From the NCBI GenBank assembly GCA_020746105.1, contig CM036658.1, forward strand, positions 9,780,689 to 9,844,688: 64,000 bases of DNA, read 5' to 3'. Position 1 is the first letter of the stretch. The number at the start of each line of letters is the position of its first letter. Source of the stretch: Trogon surrucura (Eukaryota; Chordata; Aves; Trogoniformes; Trogonidae). Positions 47,761-59,415 of this stretch are shown here, piece by piece. Below the pieces are notes generated by a model, which saw only the letters and a list, made by a program, of their open reading frames with translations, ran no database searches and was not told the origin of the DNA. A program made the position numbers and the translations under genes.

Positions 47761-48984
47761 TTTGCCTAGATTTCAGTTCTAACCACAAGACAACCATCTT
47801 GGCTAAAAATTGCAAGAGCGCTTGTCCCTCTCAAACTAACCTTTTTCACATCGTTTGGTGTGGGATAATTGTCTAGAATTACTTAATTACCCATAACATT
47901 GTTCACACATCAGAACATCGAGAAAGTTTCCAGGACAATGTGCAACTGATATGCAGAGAGCTCTCCCCCCAAAGGCTTCTCAGATAACCTTAAGAGTTGA
48001 TAGCATTAAGAGACCTTGATGTTCTGACTCTAAGAGAAAACTACACGAACCGTGGAATGGAGTGGAGATACCGTGGTCAAGCTCTGTGAACACAAAGGAA
48101 ACTGGAGACCTCAAGAAGTCAGTTAACTGTACATTTACTATCCTGGGCCAGGAGTCTGCCATCTTTTGACAGATACTGTCCTTTGAGTGAACTGTGCTCA
48201 TTATAATGTCATTGTAATACCAAAACACACCTCCATCACAAAAGCTATCTGCCCTGGAAGTGAGAGGACTCCTTACTGAGCTTGTGTTCTGAGTTTTGTT
48301 TAGTCTATGTATTTAAAACTGAAGCAAGGGACATTTACAACAATTATAGCAAAGGTACATATGACTAGAGTCACTCAAAGACCATCTGAAAGGCAAAAAA
48401 TGTATTAAAATGGCCTAAAAGAGGAGGATGTCAGGGAAGACACCATCACGGTCAGGGAAATAACTATCACAGACCACCTCAGACTTCTAGGATCTGCTGA
48501 CGGGCTGAGCCTCTCTTCTCCGCCATAGGGATGCCTATGGGAGGGATTTGAACCCTCGGCTATAACAAGTGCTTCCTTGAGAAACTTAGAGATCTTTATA
48601 GAGTTGTTTCATAACAATGTATTGTAGTCAGGCTGCCGTATTCATATTCTTGATATTTGCATGTGTTTTGCAGACAGTCTCTATTGCCGGCAATCTAAAG
48701 AGCTTGTGCATCTGTTGCTTTAACACATTAAACTGTTCTTCAATCTAGCCATGGGAGTTCTTAATGAAGGTCACTAGACTGCATTAGTCTAGTTGTGAGA
48801 GTTTGCTGTGAACACCACCAAATTCCCTGAGTCTGGCTGTGAGAACTCAAGGAACACAGGCAGACTGAAAGTGTATTGTGTTAATAGTCCAGATTATTAA
48901 CACTGAAATGGGCATCACTTAGAATTTAAACCTAGCCACCACCAGCATTTCTGATATCTGAGGACTAGCCAGAATGCAAGGGGG
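47761..48984 (+). mobile_element. Foreign segment inside the LTR, possibly another LTR
   Basis: About 1.2 kb of sequence unrelated by eye to the flanking LTR halves. It has LTR-like features in plus orientation: a possible start TGTGGGATAATTGTC at 47859, a GC-richer block at 48430-48560 (gacgggctgagcctctcttc), and an ATTAAA near 48727. I found no clear target duplication or TG...CA pair, and it may combine more than one insertion. About 100 bp of the host LTR seems missing at the junction. Confidence 0.35.
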
Positions 48985-49525
48985 TTTATTTTCTCCTCTG
49001 CCAGCCAACTTGCTCTGGCATGGGCTCCTCTCTCTCCACAGACTACAGGTCCTCTCGGAAGCCTGCTCCAGCACAGCATTCCTGCAGGGTCACAGCCCCC
49101 TTCAGACATTCACCTGCTCCAGAGTGGTGTCCTCCTTTACAGGCCACAGGTGGACATCTACACCCCCATCACCTCCATGGACTGACTGCCTCACCATGGT
49201 CTTCATCAGGTTTAAGGGGAATCTCTGCTCTGAAGCCTGAAGAACATCACTCCTGCCTTTTTCACTGACCCTGGTGTCTACAAATATTCTCACTCCTCTC
49301 TTTGCAATTGCTCAATAGCTTTTTTCTCTGCTTCTTAAACATGTTATCATAGAGGTGTTACTGCCATCACTGATGGGCTCGGCCTGGGCCAGCAGCAGCT
49401 CTGTCTCTGGAGCCAGCTGGCATTAGCTCCATCAGACCCAGCAAAAGTTTCAAGCATCTTCTCACAACTGTCATCTCTACAGCCCCCCACCATCTACCAA
49501 AACCTGACCATGCAAACCCAATACA
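48985..49525 (-). mobile_element. Minus-strand solo LTR, 5' half (interrupted)
   Basis: This continues the LTR interrupted at about 47760. The complement of the 'ctggagcaagttggctggca' block is at 49000, the 'acaggccacaggtggacatc' block at 49140, and the element ends AACCCAATACA at 49525, the complement of an LTR start TGTATTGGGTT. Flanks (ctaca at 47258-47262; tggca at 49526-49530) do not match as a duplication. Confidence 0.8.
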
Positions 49526-50280
49526 TGGCATCTGACAGCAAATTTAAGTCCATGCTCAAAACATAGTGTTTACATGATGTCTTGTGTAATATAGGCATCA
49601 ATATATTACAAATTCGTGTACCTAAAAGTCAGAAATCCAGATAGCTACATTACTAAAGCCTTAGACTACAAAAGAAAAGAATCAACCTCCAGGGATCTGC
49701 ATGCTCTAAAATGATCCTTATTTCTTCCAAAAATAATGCTTGGCTTATTCTTCCCCCTTCATTGTATTCAGGTAAAATAATGAAAAAAATCCGATGCTAT
49801 TTTGTGGATTTTTTAAAGAACTCATTCCGTATCTAGTAGCCACAAAAATTATTTTTCAAATACAGTCTAGTAGTTCTTAAAATGTATGCAACTGATATCC
49901 AAGAAACCGAATTTTTTTTAATAAATAGGAAGAAAAAATAATAATAATTCTGACCTTGAAGGCACTATAACAGCTCTGGGACCATAATACTTTTTCTGTC
50001 ATTTAAGGAGAAATTGTAGTAATTAGCTGCGTCTAGAGAATTTCTGCATAGTACCTTATTTATCTAGGTCAGTGGTGCTTGTCCAGCTTCCTCATTTGTA
50101 AGCCATTTACTACTTCTTTCATTAGGGCATATGACCCAGCTGAGGATGGTTAACGATTTGTTGTTCAGGAAGAACACATAATTGAAGCTGTTGGTTATGA
50201 CAAAATATCCATTACTTCCATTAGTGTTTCAGTTCTAACACTCCTGAAAATGTGATTTAGAGTCACAATGATGATGGAAA
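49526..50280. other. Unique AT-rich sequence
   Basis: Nothing recognisable. Confidence 0.5.
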
Positions 50281-50673
50281 AAATGGAAGCATCTGCCATG
50301 TCAGGAGAAACTGACAGATCTGGAACTGTTCAGTCTGGAGAAAAGATGGCTCGATGGGATCTAATCCAAGTGTACAAATACCTGATTAGGGTATTAAAGA
50401 AGATGGGGTGAGATGCCTCTCATCATTACCCTGTGACAGGACAAGGGACAAGGGGCACAAATTAAAATACAAGAAATTCATTTAAACATAAAAAAAAATC
50501 TTTTCTTTCACTGATATCATTGTTGAATATTGAAATACATGCCCAGAGAAGCTGTGGAGTTTCTATCCTCTGAGACTTAACTGGACATGGTCCTGGACAA
50601 CCCATTCTATCTAAGAGTATTTGAGCAGGTGGGTCAATGCCTGCCAGACTCAATCATTCTTTGATTCCATGAA
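50281..50673 (+). mobile_element. Degraded CR1 LINE 3' fragment
   Basis: Plus-strand CR1 remnants: 'ctggaactgttcagtctgga' (50319), 'caagtgtacaaatacctgat' (50367), a late ORF2 block 'gcccagagaagctgtggagt' (50542) and a decayed tail near 50673. The A-rich run at 50489-50498 lies within it. Confidence 0.85.
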
Positions 50674-50694
50674 AATTACTTAATTGCTAATTAT

Positions 50695-50840
50695 TGCCAA
50701 GGAGATAAAAGGAGAAGAGAAGGAAGACAAGAGAGAAAAGGACAAAGGAAAAAAAGAGGGAAAGATGTAGGGAAGGAGGGAAGGAGAGAAGGAAAAGAGA
50801 GAAAGAAAGAGATAAGAAGGGAGAGAAGTGAGGGACAATT
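50695..50840. repeat. Purine-rich (GA/GGAA) low-complexity tract
   Basis: About 145 bp of nearly pure A/G on the plus strand, with GGAAGG and GAAAGA units, and few T or C bases. The minus-strand 86-codon frame across it is a low-complexity artefact. A T-run followed by an A-run (50861-50884) lies just after. Confidence 0.85.
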
Positions 50841-51714
50841 AGAGTTTTTTGTTTCTTTGTTTGTTTTTTTTTTAAAAAAAAAAAGCAAAATCAAATCAGA
50901 ACACAGTAGCCACTCAAACCGGAAAGCACATTTGTGTGACCAGCCCATCACATTGGGATGAGTTAATTTCTTGCTTTACGTACTCATTAGCAGTTCTATA
51001 TTGAATCCTACAGTCTATAGCCGCAACCAAAACATTAACAAGTGAGAGAGGGAACAGTGATGTGACTGTTGGTCTTTAAGCTCTTCCCACAGATTCTTTA
51101 GTAATTTGTAAGGGGATTAGGACCAGAGAGGCAGATTTCCCACCCACTGAGATATACAAATGTTTTTACTTCTACCTTCTTCAAGAATTGAGCAGCTTTA
51201 GTTAGAAACTTGTGGTTATGCTTGCTGTCTACAGATGGGACTGCTAACTGCATGGGAAGATTCAAAGCCATTTCACAGGCTTATTCTCATGTTCTGGTAA
51301 CATGTAGTCAATACCTGACACCTTCAGGAGTTGCCTGTCACATTGCTAAGTTTTCTCAAGAGGTAACAGAAAACTTTTCCCTTCTGGATCAGAAATTTCT
51401 GTATCAAAAACAACACAGATGAAAATTAATTGATTTCAAAGAACAATGGATTTCATCACCTGGCATCTTAGAAAAGTCACTCTCATATTTAGAACAGAGG
51501 AATTCATAATCCTAACTGTTATTGTTAGCACTGAACAGGGAATTCAGCACATCTGGTCTGATTCTGAGCTCATATTGAACAGAATGAATAGTTTTCATTT
51601 CTCTGAAGGCTCTGTGTCAGCCTAATTACTAAAGCAATCTGTTCAGCTTTTCCAGCTGTAGTAAAAATAGAGCTCTCAAACAGTTTGGGTTTGGTGTTTT
51701 CTGGTTCCTTTCAG
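50841..51714. other. Unique sequence leading to a candidate exon
   Basis: No known repeat. The plus-strand frame 51210-51422 has no clear splice support. Confidence 0.45.
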
Positions 51715-51935
51715 ACCAAAATAAGATGTTATTACTCACTAAGTAATGTCTATGGTAGTCTGAAGACACCATTTCTTTTATACAGCTGGATCAAAAATTT
51801 GGCTGACTTTAGAAATACAGGGTTCTACACACCATCAAGGACCACAGAGATTGCCTCCCGTCATGGACAAATAGATGTGCCTGTCAGGGTGTCAAGTTGG
51901 CACTACAAACCGGTATCAATAGATAGAATAAACAG
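51715..51935 (+). CDS. Candidate internal coding exon (plus strand), unrecognised gene
   Basis: A good acceptor (tttctggttcctttcag, ending 51714) is followed by 221 nt open in one frame and then a donor AACAG|GTAATC at 51935/51936. It encodes about 73 residues beginning TKIRCYYSLSNVYGSLK. They include LADFRNTGFYTPSRTTE and VSSWHYKPVSIDRIN, rich in aromatic, proline and basic residues. The exon starts in phase 0 and ends with two bases of a codon (AG). The next candidate exon at 58525 starts with the single base needed to complete it. The style resembles small axonemal or sperm-tail microtubule-binding proteins (SAXO/SPMIP type), and a 'SIDRIN' string occurs in SPMIP2 as I recall it. The rest does not match by eye, so no gene name is given. 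Chance is possible. Confidence 0.48.
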
Positions 51936-53539
51936 GTAATCGTGAAAAGCCAGATAATTTATGCCTACATGGAACACAACCTCACTGCGTTAGCCTCTTG
52001 TACAGTGATATTTTTGGGACTGAGACAACAGATGACAGACCTTAAAGCTATAGAAGCAGTTTATTTTTTCTACTGGCAGTTCAATAAATTAACCCAAATT
52101 TTAACAAGCATTTCAGGTTAACTGCTTTCCCTGAAGCACCTGGTCCCAGAGCTCTTATGCAAATTTCTGATCTACTGTAATTTTTCTCATAATGACATTG
52201 TCTTCCACGAAAGAAAAAAAAAAACCCTTTCTCTTTGGGTAGGTGTACATTTTTACAACACTGGACTGTCACTGTTTGGAAATGCATACATATGTAGGCA
52301 CAGATATGCATATATCTTTTTGTGTATATATATATGCGCATATATATTGTAGAAACATTTTACTGTTTAGTGTCAATATAAATATGAATATCCAGATGGA
52401 ACCATTGTCACACCAGGATAGATCCCTAGCATACCATAGTCCAATTCTTCTACACACATGAAGACAGGAACAGAGTCTTCTCAAAATTTTCTGGAAGAAT
52501 TGCTGGAGGACTCAGGTAAATCACTGAGAAAATACGCTGAGAGCTTAATGGCTGCATTTAAACTGCCATAGAGATTCAGCATTATTGCAGACAGATCTCT
52601 GACTCTCCTTTTCCTTCCTTTTGCAAAACCATAATAAAGTTCACTTTTTCTCCTAAATTTTTTTATTATTTTTTTTTAAAAAAATACAATTTTAATTTGT
52701 GATCTTTTCTGTGGTGATATGGAACACAGATTCCAGCCCTCTGAATCCAATAGTTTCACTGAAATTTGGAAATCTCTTATAAAAATATTTCTGGTGTCCA
52801 TCTGAAGGTTGCCAATTACGGGGAATACAACACAGCCATGCACATTGCTTGAACAGTTTACTTCCTTTTGGGAGCAAAAATGAAAGAATATACTTTATTC
52901 CCTCACTCAATTTCCTAAGTTTCAACTTTTAGCTAAGGATCTTATAACGCTTTACTGCTACAACATGTGTGTAGACATATTTAAAACTTGTTTCAGATTT
53001 TAAGATTTTTTTTAACCTTTCAGATAATTAGCACATTTTTAAATACCAGTGTAGTCAAAAGGGCACTTCCTCTATGCAGTATCTGTACAGAAATAAATTC
53101 ATGGTACTTTACTTCTAAGATGTCATAAGTAACACACATTGTTGTCAATTCACTCAGGAGATATGAACCTATGTTTTAGGAGTTCTTTCCACCCACTTTT
53201 ATATGTATGCTGCCCCATATAATCTTAGTACAAACTCATCCAAATTTTACTTAATCTTTGTAAAGGGAGATAAAAACATTGGATTAATACAAAAGACAGA
53301 TAATTTGCTGATCACAAAGGCTTTTTAGCCCAATGCAAAAGTGAAAGAGAAGAGCAGTCGATTTCTACAAGCCTTTAAAGCCCTCTAACCACAGAAGTTT
53401 AACACAGTAGATGAAGAGTATGCTAGTATTGTTATATTTTGACTGAAATCAATAAAAGATAAGTAAGATGGATTTTTCTTTGGATCTAAACTATGAATCA
53501 CTTCTATGCTGTTATGTCCCTTCAGACTTATCCAGTGGT
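51936..53539. other. Unique sequence (possible intron) with TA/CA-rich microsatellite
   Basis: A TATATATG/CATATA tract lies at about 52285-52350. Otherwise nothing is recognised. Confidence 0.45.
52285..52350. repeat. TA/CATA-rich microsatellite
   Basis: Imperfect alternating purine-pyrimidine sequence, directly visible. Confidence 0.75.
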
Positions 53540-53655
53540 CAGAATCATAGAATCATAGAATCATGGAATGGCCTAGGCTGGAAGGGGCCTTAGAGATCAT
53601 CTAATCCAACCGCCCTGTCATGGGCAGGGAAGCCTCTCAGCTAGATCAGGCAAGA
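53540..53655 (-). mobile_element. CR1 LINE 3' tail fragment
   Basis: Minus-strand CR1 3' end with three terminal-repeat units (53541-53567), 'ctggaaggggccttagagat' and 'gctagatcaggcaag'. About 115 bp, strongly 5'-truncated. Confidence 0.92.
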
Positions 53656-54743
53656 CAGGTAACATAATCTGTTAGCTTCTGTCTGCTTCTTTATAAAATT
53701 GCCAGATATTATTACAGTGTGCATTTTTAATAAACCATTTTACATATTGTTACATCAGTTTCTCATAAATTGCACAGTGTTTCCTATGTGAGATATGTAG
53801 CTTTGTTAAAACCACTTAGATGTAGCCTCGTCTTTACTGTAAATTTTACAAATCAGTATCAGGTTTTAGACAGTTTCCCTGTTCTGAGCAGACTGATGGT
53901 GCCTCTGTACTGAATATCCTGATTGAGAGGCAAACCATTTTATTTCCATTTAATTCTTCCCCATTCACTGGGATTGCAGCTTCAATTTTAAACACAGTGA
54001 TAATCTCAACCTCAAATTGCAAGTACATTGGGAAAAATGAAATTAGAGCTCAAACACTTTAACTCTCAAGGGGAAAAACAGTTATATGACAACTTCTTGT
54101 AGCCATTGCCTCTTTAAAATGGACCAGAGTTGTAACAGAAAAGGTTTGAGGGAAACATCAAGTATGATTTAAACTGAGATATAAAACTGCAAAAATAACA
54201 ATCTTGAAAGAAACTGAAAAACTTGGTTTCACCAGAAAGCAATTTCTCTTTTTCTTTCACAAACTCAGGAAGAAAAAGACGTCATTTATATATGTAAATT
54301 CTGATGAAATAAGGTTGTCCTTTCAGATGTGGCTTTCAAGAACATCAAAATAATTCCATCAATTTTACAACTGTGAATGTGGAGAAAACACACAAGCCCC
54401 GCAAAATGTCTGCTGATTCTTAATGTTGAAGTATCTGAGAGCTGAAGCATAGTAGTGATCCAAATCAGGCTATGGATGCTTTTGCTAAAAGAATGGAATA
54501 ACTAGGAAAATTCTTTGGGAATTACCTGAGACACCTATGGTCATGTCCTAGAGGAATTTGTTTCATTGCGGTCGATTACTGTGCTGAGGCTACTAACAAG
54601 CTTTATCAGCCCTGACCAGCTTCTTCTGGGGCCTCTCCCAACTCTCCCTCATGATAAGGGCTGAGGGCTGCCCCCTCACTGTTCCCTTCTCATCCGGTAA
54701 AACCCTTGCCCCTCCAGCCCCAAGGGGGGATCCCCATGGTCAC
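53656..54743. other. Unique sequence, GC-richer near the end
   Basis: 54590-54730 is richer in C and CpG than its surroundings (ccagcttcttctggggcctc). I do not recognise it. It may belong to the adjacent repeat or be another element. Confidence 0.4.
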
Positions 54744-54995
54744 CAAATCACAGAATCTCTTTGGCTGGAAGAGACCTTTAAGATCATCAAGTCCAACCAT
54801 TAACCTAACTCTGCCAGGTTACTATTAAACCGCGTCCCTAATCATCAGATCAACACACTGATGTATTGATTGTTTAAATACCTCTAGGGATCCTGAGTTC
54901 ACCACTGTCTTGGGTAGCCTCTTCCAATTCCCAATGACCCATTCAGTGAAGAACTTCTTCCCGACATTCTCTGCCTCCTAATACCCTCTACTTTG
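54744..54995 (-). mobile_element. CR1 LINE 3' fragment of a different subfamily
   Basis: Minus-strand CR1 3' end. It reads 'cacagaatctctttggctgg' and 'agatcatcaagtccaacc', then an unusual tail 'ttaacctaactctgccaggt', and later 'ctcttccaattcccaatgac' and 'tgaagaacttcttcc'. The tail differs from the 8.4/17-kb type and marks another subfamily. Confidence 0.85.
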
Positions 54996-55442
54996 TTCAA
55001 GTTTCTGCATTGAAGGATTCTTCTCTTTTATGCTTGTCCATCTCTTCTATGACAACTTATTATGCCACTGGTTGTTTTTTAAGAAAATTTGGAAAAAAGA
55101 TAGGTTTTCCACAAGCACGAGGAAAACGAGCAGCTGTTCTAGAGGAAGAGGGAGGTAAACTATCTGACACAATCACAGAGGGAGACAGATTCAACTGGTG
55201 GAGTATTCAATTTGGTAACAACCAGCTGCCCTGGTAACACACTTGTAGCTGACACAGTCTGTGTTGTTTCCTGCCTAGTGAACAGGTTATCCAGAAGAAA
55301 CAGGTTTGTCTTGGGGGAAATATGACAGCACACAGGTTGTAGAAAAGAATGGGCTTTTGCTTTTGTTTTTGTTTCTCTTTGTTTTCTATGAACAGTGCAA
55401 CCAAACTGTTTGGAGTAAGTAACGATCATCTTCTTGATACTG
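54996..55442. other. Unique sequence between two CR1 copies
   Basis: No supported gene. The short plus-strand frame 55010-55237 has no splice signals I trust. Confidence 0.45.
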
Positions 55443-56306
55443 TATAGAATCATAGAACAGTTTGGGCTGGAAGGGACCTTAAAGATTATCTGGTTCCAAC
55501 TCCCCTGCCATGGCAGGGACATCTCCCACTGGACCAGGTTGCTCATAGGCCCATCCAGCCCGGACTTGAACACCATCAGGGAAGACACTTTCACAACTTC
55601 TTTGGGCAATCCGTTCCGTAGTGAAGAACTTCATAGTGAAGAACTTCTTCCTAATGTCCAATCTAAATCTACCCTACTGTTTTTAAAAAGCATTTTCCCT
55701 TGTCCTATCACCACATACCCTTGCAGAAAGTCCCTCTCCATCTTTCTTTGAGGCCCCCTTCAGGTAGTGGAAGACTACTATAAGGTCTCACCAGAGCCTT
55801 CTCTTCTCCAGGCCGAACAACCTCAAATCTCTTAGCCTGTCCTCATAGGCAAGGTGTTCCAGCCCCTTGATCATCTTTGTGGCTCTCCTCTGGATGTGCT
55901 CCAACACGTCCATGTCCTTTTTTGTGCTAGAACTCTTAGAGCTGGATATAGTACTGCAGGTGGTGTCTTGTTAGAGCAAAATGGAGGGGCAGAATCACCT
56001 CCCTTGGCCTGTTGGTCATACAGAGTATTGTTGGCTTTCTGGGCTGCCAGTACACACTGTCATGTTATTTTGAGCTTTTTGCCAAACAACACTCTCAATC
56101 CTTCCCTGCGGGGCTGCTCTCAATCCACTCATCTGCCAGCCTGCCTGGGTTTGCCCCAGCCAAGGTGCAGGACCTTGCACTTGATCTTCCTGAACTTCAT
56201 CAAGCCTGTCCAGGTCCCTCTGGATGACATATCTTCCTTCCAGCACATTGACTGTGCCACAAAACTTCGTGTCATCATTAAACTTGCTGAGAGTGCACTT
56301 GATCCC
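55443..56306 (-). mobile_element. CR1 LINE, 3' end through RT catalytic block (minus strand)
   Basis: The 3' tail is at 55443-55530 ('tttgggctggaagggacctt', 'atctggttccaactcccctg'). Moving upstream on the minus strand are the late ORF2 block (55600-55720), the ERVQ/LEYC-like region (55850-55990), the QRDLDRLDE block near 56205 and LSKFNDDTKFCG at about 56255-56290. There FNDD replaces the usual FADD, so the catalytic motif is altered. A minus-strand solo LTR directly abuts the 5' side at 56307. Many frame breaks; inactive. Confidence 0.93.
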
Positions 56307-57331
56307 TGTCATAATCTGAGCCCAGTCAGTTAACAGCAAAGAACCATGGAGCCACTCTCTCATTCTTATACCCCTCGTTCTCTGGATGGGGGAGAGAAAA
56401 TTCAACAGAAATCTTGAGGACCGAGGTTAAGGGCAGGGAAGTCTCACTCACAACTTATGGACACGGGAAAAAAAAAAGGAGGAGACTTGGGGAGAAAACA
56501 TCAATTTAATTTAGACAATAGAACCACCACCAGTTTACCAATCAAATAGATCATAGGAGGATAATGAAAAAATAAATATAAATAGATCTTAAATATACCT
56601 TCCCCCCATCCCTCGCTTCTTCCCAGCTATCTGCTCCCCACCCACATTGCAGGAGAGGCAGGGAATAGAGGCTACAATCTGTCCATTATACATTACCCAT
56701 GCCAGGCCTTCCTCCTTGGGGAGAGGACTACATGCAGTCTTCCTTGGCTGCAGTGTGATGTCTCTCTCATAGGACACAGTCCTCCTCAAAGCAGTACAAC
56801 ATGAGTCCTTCCCATATGGTCACATTTCTTCTTGAACTGCTCCAATGTGGTTCTTTCCTATGTTCTGCAGTCATGTCATGTTCTGGAGTCATGTCATGCT
56901 TCAAGCATGTCCTGTCCTTCATCTTGAGGTCTTCCATTGGCTCCATCCTTGGCCATTCACCACTGTTGATCTCCCCAGTCTGCATGGCCTCATCCTGCCA
57001 TCTCACCAGGGCCTTCAGTGAAATCTCTGCTCCAGTGCCCTTCTTCCCCGCCTTCTTTCTCACTAACCTTGGTGACAGCATGGTTGCTCTCCTAACCTTC
57101 TTTTCTTCAAACCAACAAACAACTCCCCAGGACAAAAGACAGGAAAACAAAATTGTTCAGCAGGTTTCCCCTCTTACATATGTTGATCACAGAGGCATTG
57201 ACTGGCGTGGCCTTGGCAGGTTCAACTTTTATCTGAGAGACACTCTGGAAACTTTGCACAAGAATCTCTCCCATGCCCCCCACCCTACTACCAAAAACCC
57301 CTCCAGACACAAGCCCCTCCAGACACTGACA
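56307..57331 (-). mobile_element. Solo LTR (minus strand), fourth relative of the family
   Basis: The plus strand begins TGTCATAATCTGAGCC and ends CCTCCAGACACTGACA. The complement therefore starts TGTCAGTGTCTGG and ends in CA. Order and spacing match the 15441-16626 copy. 'ggatgggggagagaaaattc' lies at 56384, the AT-rich region with 'aaaaaataaatataaatag' at 56568, and the row of 'cagtcatgtcatgttctgga' blocks around 56868. A partial duplication 'ctccagacac' occurs at the terminal end. Flanks (atccc; tactt) do not match as a target duplication. No internal genes. Confidence 0.8.
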
Positions 57332-58524
57332 TACTTGTAACTGTCTTAGGGCACATTACAGAATATATGCAGGAAGTCTAGAAGCTGTCTCCTGGACTCA
57401 GAAGATTTCTTTCTCACCTTTACCTCTCCTGACTCAAAACTCTTCAAGTACTGACAAACTTTACACTTCGGTATGGATTGAAAAGGATCAAAATTGGATT
57501 TGAGTTTAAGCTTTCAAAAGAGTCAAAGTGACACCAAAAAAAACACGAACATGAACTTTCAGGATTCAGATTTTCTTAGAGTCTTTAAGATCTCTCCTGA
57601 AAAGGGATTTCTCAGCTCCTGTGGGAAAGAAAGTTACAGTGAAGGAGATCGAGAAGACAGAGCAGCATATGTCTGTGGAAAGGATGGTGTTACATAGCAA
57701 CCTAAAAGCACTAGAAACAAATAAATAACTCCCAGGTAAGTGAGTATTACAGATAATTAAGGAGGAGAATCATGCTTGCATAGACTTGAGTTTACCTATA
57801 ACAGGATCACAAAAATAAACATGCAGAGCAGCTACTGCCATACAACCACCTCTCAGAGAAGAGTCCAGTTATTATTCCCCATAAAGTGGACACCCATCAC
57901 CACTCAGCAGAAGAACTGCAGTTCAGTATTTTATCCAAAATCTGAAATCTCAGAAATCATAGTGCTTTCTCAAACAAGCTTTTTGTTGTTCTGTTGCTAT
58001 TTTATAAACCCACATCCTAGTTTCTCTGTTTTGTTTGTAATAGCTCTTGAAGTATTACAGCCCCCAAAGCAACTTGTTTCCTCAGCTGAGCTTTCTCAGA
58101 ACTGACTCATGCTGGAAATTGTATTTTATATAGTTTCCTACATTGCTTGGGAAGCTAAAACAATAATTAACTTTGGTAATTAGAGTTAGAATATTGCAAT
58201 AACTCTTCTCCCAAAACTACATTTACCATGAAGTTATTCATCTTTAAAGCCTATTCTTGCATGAGCCAATTAATATATGGACAGCATTATGATGGTTTAT
58301 ATACAGTCCTTAAAAAATGAAAACCCTGAACACTGCAGTCGCAAGGATTCATGAATAACATCCTGGATATCAGGTTTTAATAAAGGCAGACATCACATTT
58401 GAAATTTTTATATGAATACTAATGAGTTAAGGTCTAGGCCCAGTCCTCAATGGAGTAATGGAAGGAAGAACCTGGTAGTAAAGCTTTTAATTTCATTACT
58501 TGCCATCATATTGATGCTCTGCAG
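57332..58524. other. Unique sequence (possible intron)
   Basis: No known repeat recognised. The plus-strand frames 57494-57697 and 57776-58105 have no convincing splice signals. Confidence 0.45.
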
Positions 58525-58687
58525 GACTACAAAACAGGAGATTTTGATATCTTTTCATAGCATCACTCCACCACCTCATGAATTCCCACATGAACAGTCC
58601 AATGTTGACTTCCATCTACACCAACAGCAGTTGTACACCACAGTTACAAATAAAAAGGCTGTTCAGAAAACCCTTAGCAAAAACTGA
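58525..58687 (+). CDS. Candidate coding exon (plus strand), phase-compatible with 51715-51935
   Basis: The acceptor is catcatattgatgctctgcag, ending at 58524. The 163 nt that follow stay open to TGA at 58685-58687. The first base (G) completes the AG left by the candidate exon at 51715-51935. The joined reading would be ...SIDRINR then TTKQEILISFHSITPPPHEF. The rest (HEQSNVDFHLHQQQLY, NKKAVQKTLSKN) is protein-like with no recognised domain. If it is the last exon, I see no close polyadenylation signal. If it is internal, no good donor in a useful phase is visible. The phase match has about a one-in-three chance of being accidental. Confidence 0.38.
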
Positions 58688-59176
58688 GTTCTGTTGACGT
58701 TCTGGTGCCAACTGGATTTTTGTCCTAGATTGCAGGAAGAGCACAAAAAAGTGAATGCTGCGAGGTTTCAGGAGTTTCTGTGGGGAACACACAAATATGT
58801 TTGGTTGAGTTGCTTCAAAATTTGAACTGGCTTGAAATTTTGAGACAAATCCATCTACAGCTTTACAAAAGTTGACTTTGGAAGACAAGTCTTTCCTCTT
58901 CAGAATATTTTTGTAAAACTTCTAAAACTTTGGCAGAGTTTCTACAATTCAGAACAGCCAGTTTTAAGCATATTTCTGTCCAGACAGAAGATTTTCCAGT
59001 TCAATATGGAGCCATCACAATCCAGACCTCTTCTGCACTTCCTATCCTGGACATCTCTTTTTTTTGTGTTTGAATTTTATTCTTGTTACAGAAGCATATA
59101 TTATATTTTAATATTTCTTTTTTTCCTGGAATCAATTACCCACAGTCTACAGGGAAGAGAAAAATACCTTCTTTTT
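58688..59176. other. Unique sequence
   Basis: Nothing recognised. Confidence 0.45.
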
Positions 59177-59415
59177 CACAGAATCACAGAATGTTAGAGG
59201 TTGGAAGGGACCTCAAAGATCAACTAGTCCAACCCCCTTACCAGAGCAGGACCACCTGCAGCAGAGCACACAGGAAGGCGTCCAGGCAGGTTTTGAACGT
59301 CTCCAAAGAAGGAGATTCCACAACCTCCCTGGGCAGCCTGTGCCAGTGAATATGTTTTCCCCAGCAAGAAGTCTCTTCTGAATTTTTCTCTGAAGACTGT
59401 CAGAGAGTCTACTTA
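59177..59415 (-). mobile_element. CR1 LINE 3' fragment
   Basis: Minus-strand CR1 3' end: 'cacagaatcacagaatgtta', 'gaggttggaagggacctcaa', 'aactagtccaacccccttac', then late ORF2 ('ggagattccacaacctccct'). It is related to the 8.4-kb type but more diverged. Confidence 0.92.

Noticed and set aside
50691..50951. 86-codon minus-strand frame rich in Leu/Ser/Pro/Phe
   Set aside because: It is the complement of the purine-rich low-complexity tract.
56801..57340. 179-codon plus-strand open frame
   Set aside because: Antisense to the minus-strand solo LTR 56307-57331. The text is low in recognisable motifs and it runs past the LTR end without a splice signal.
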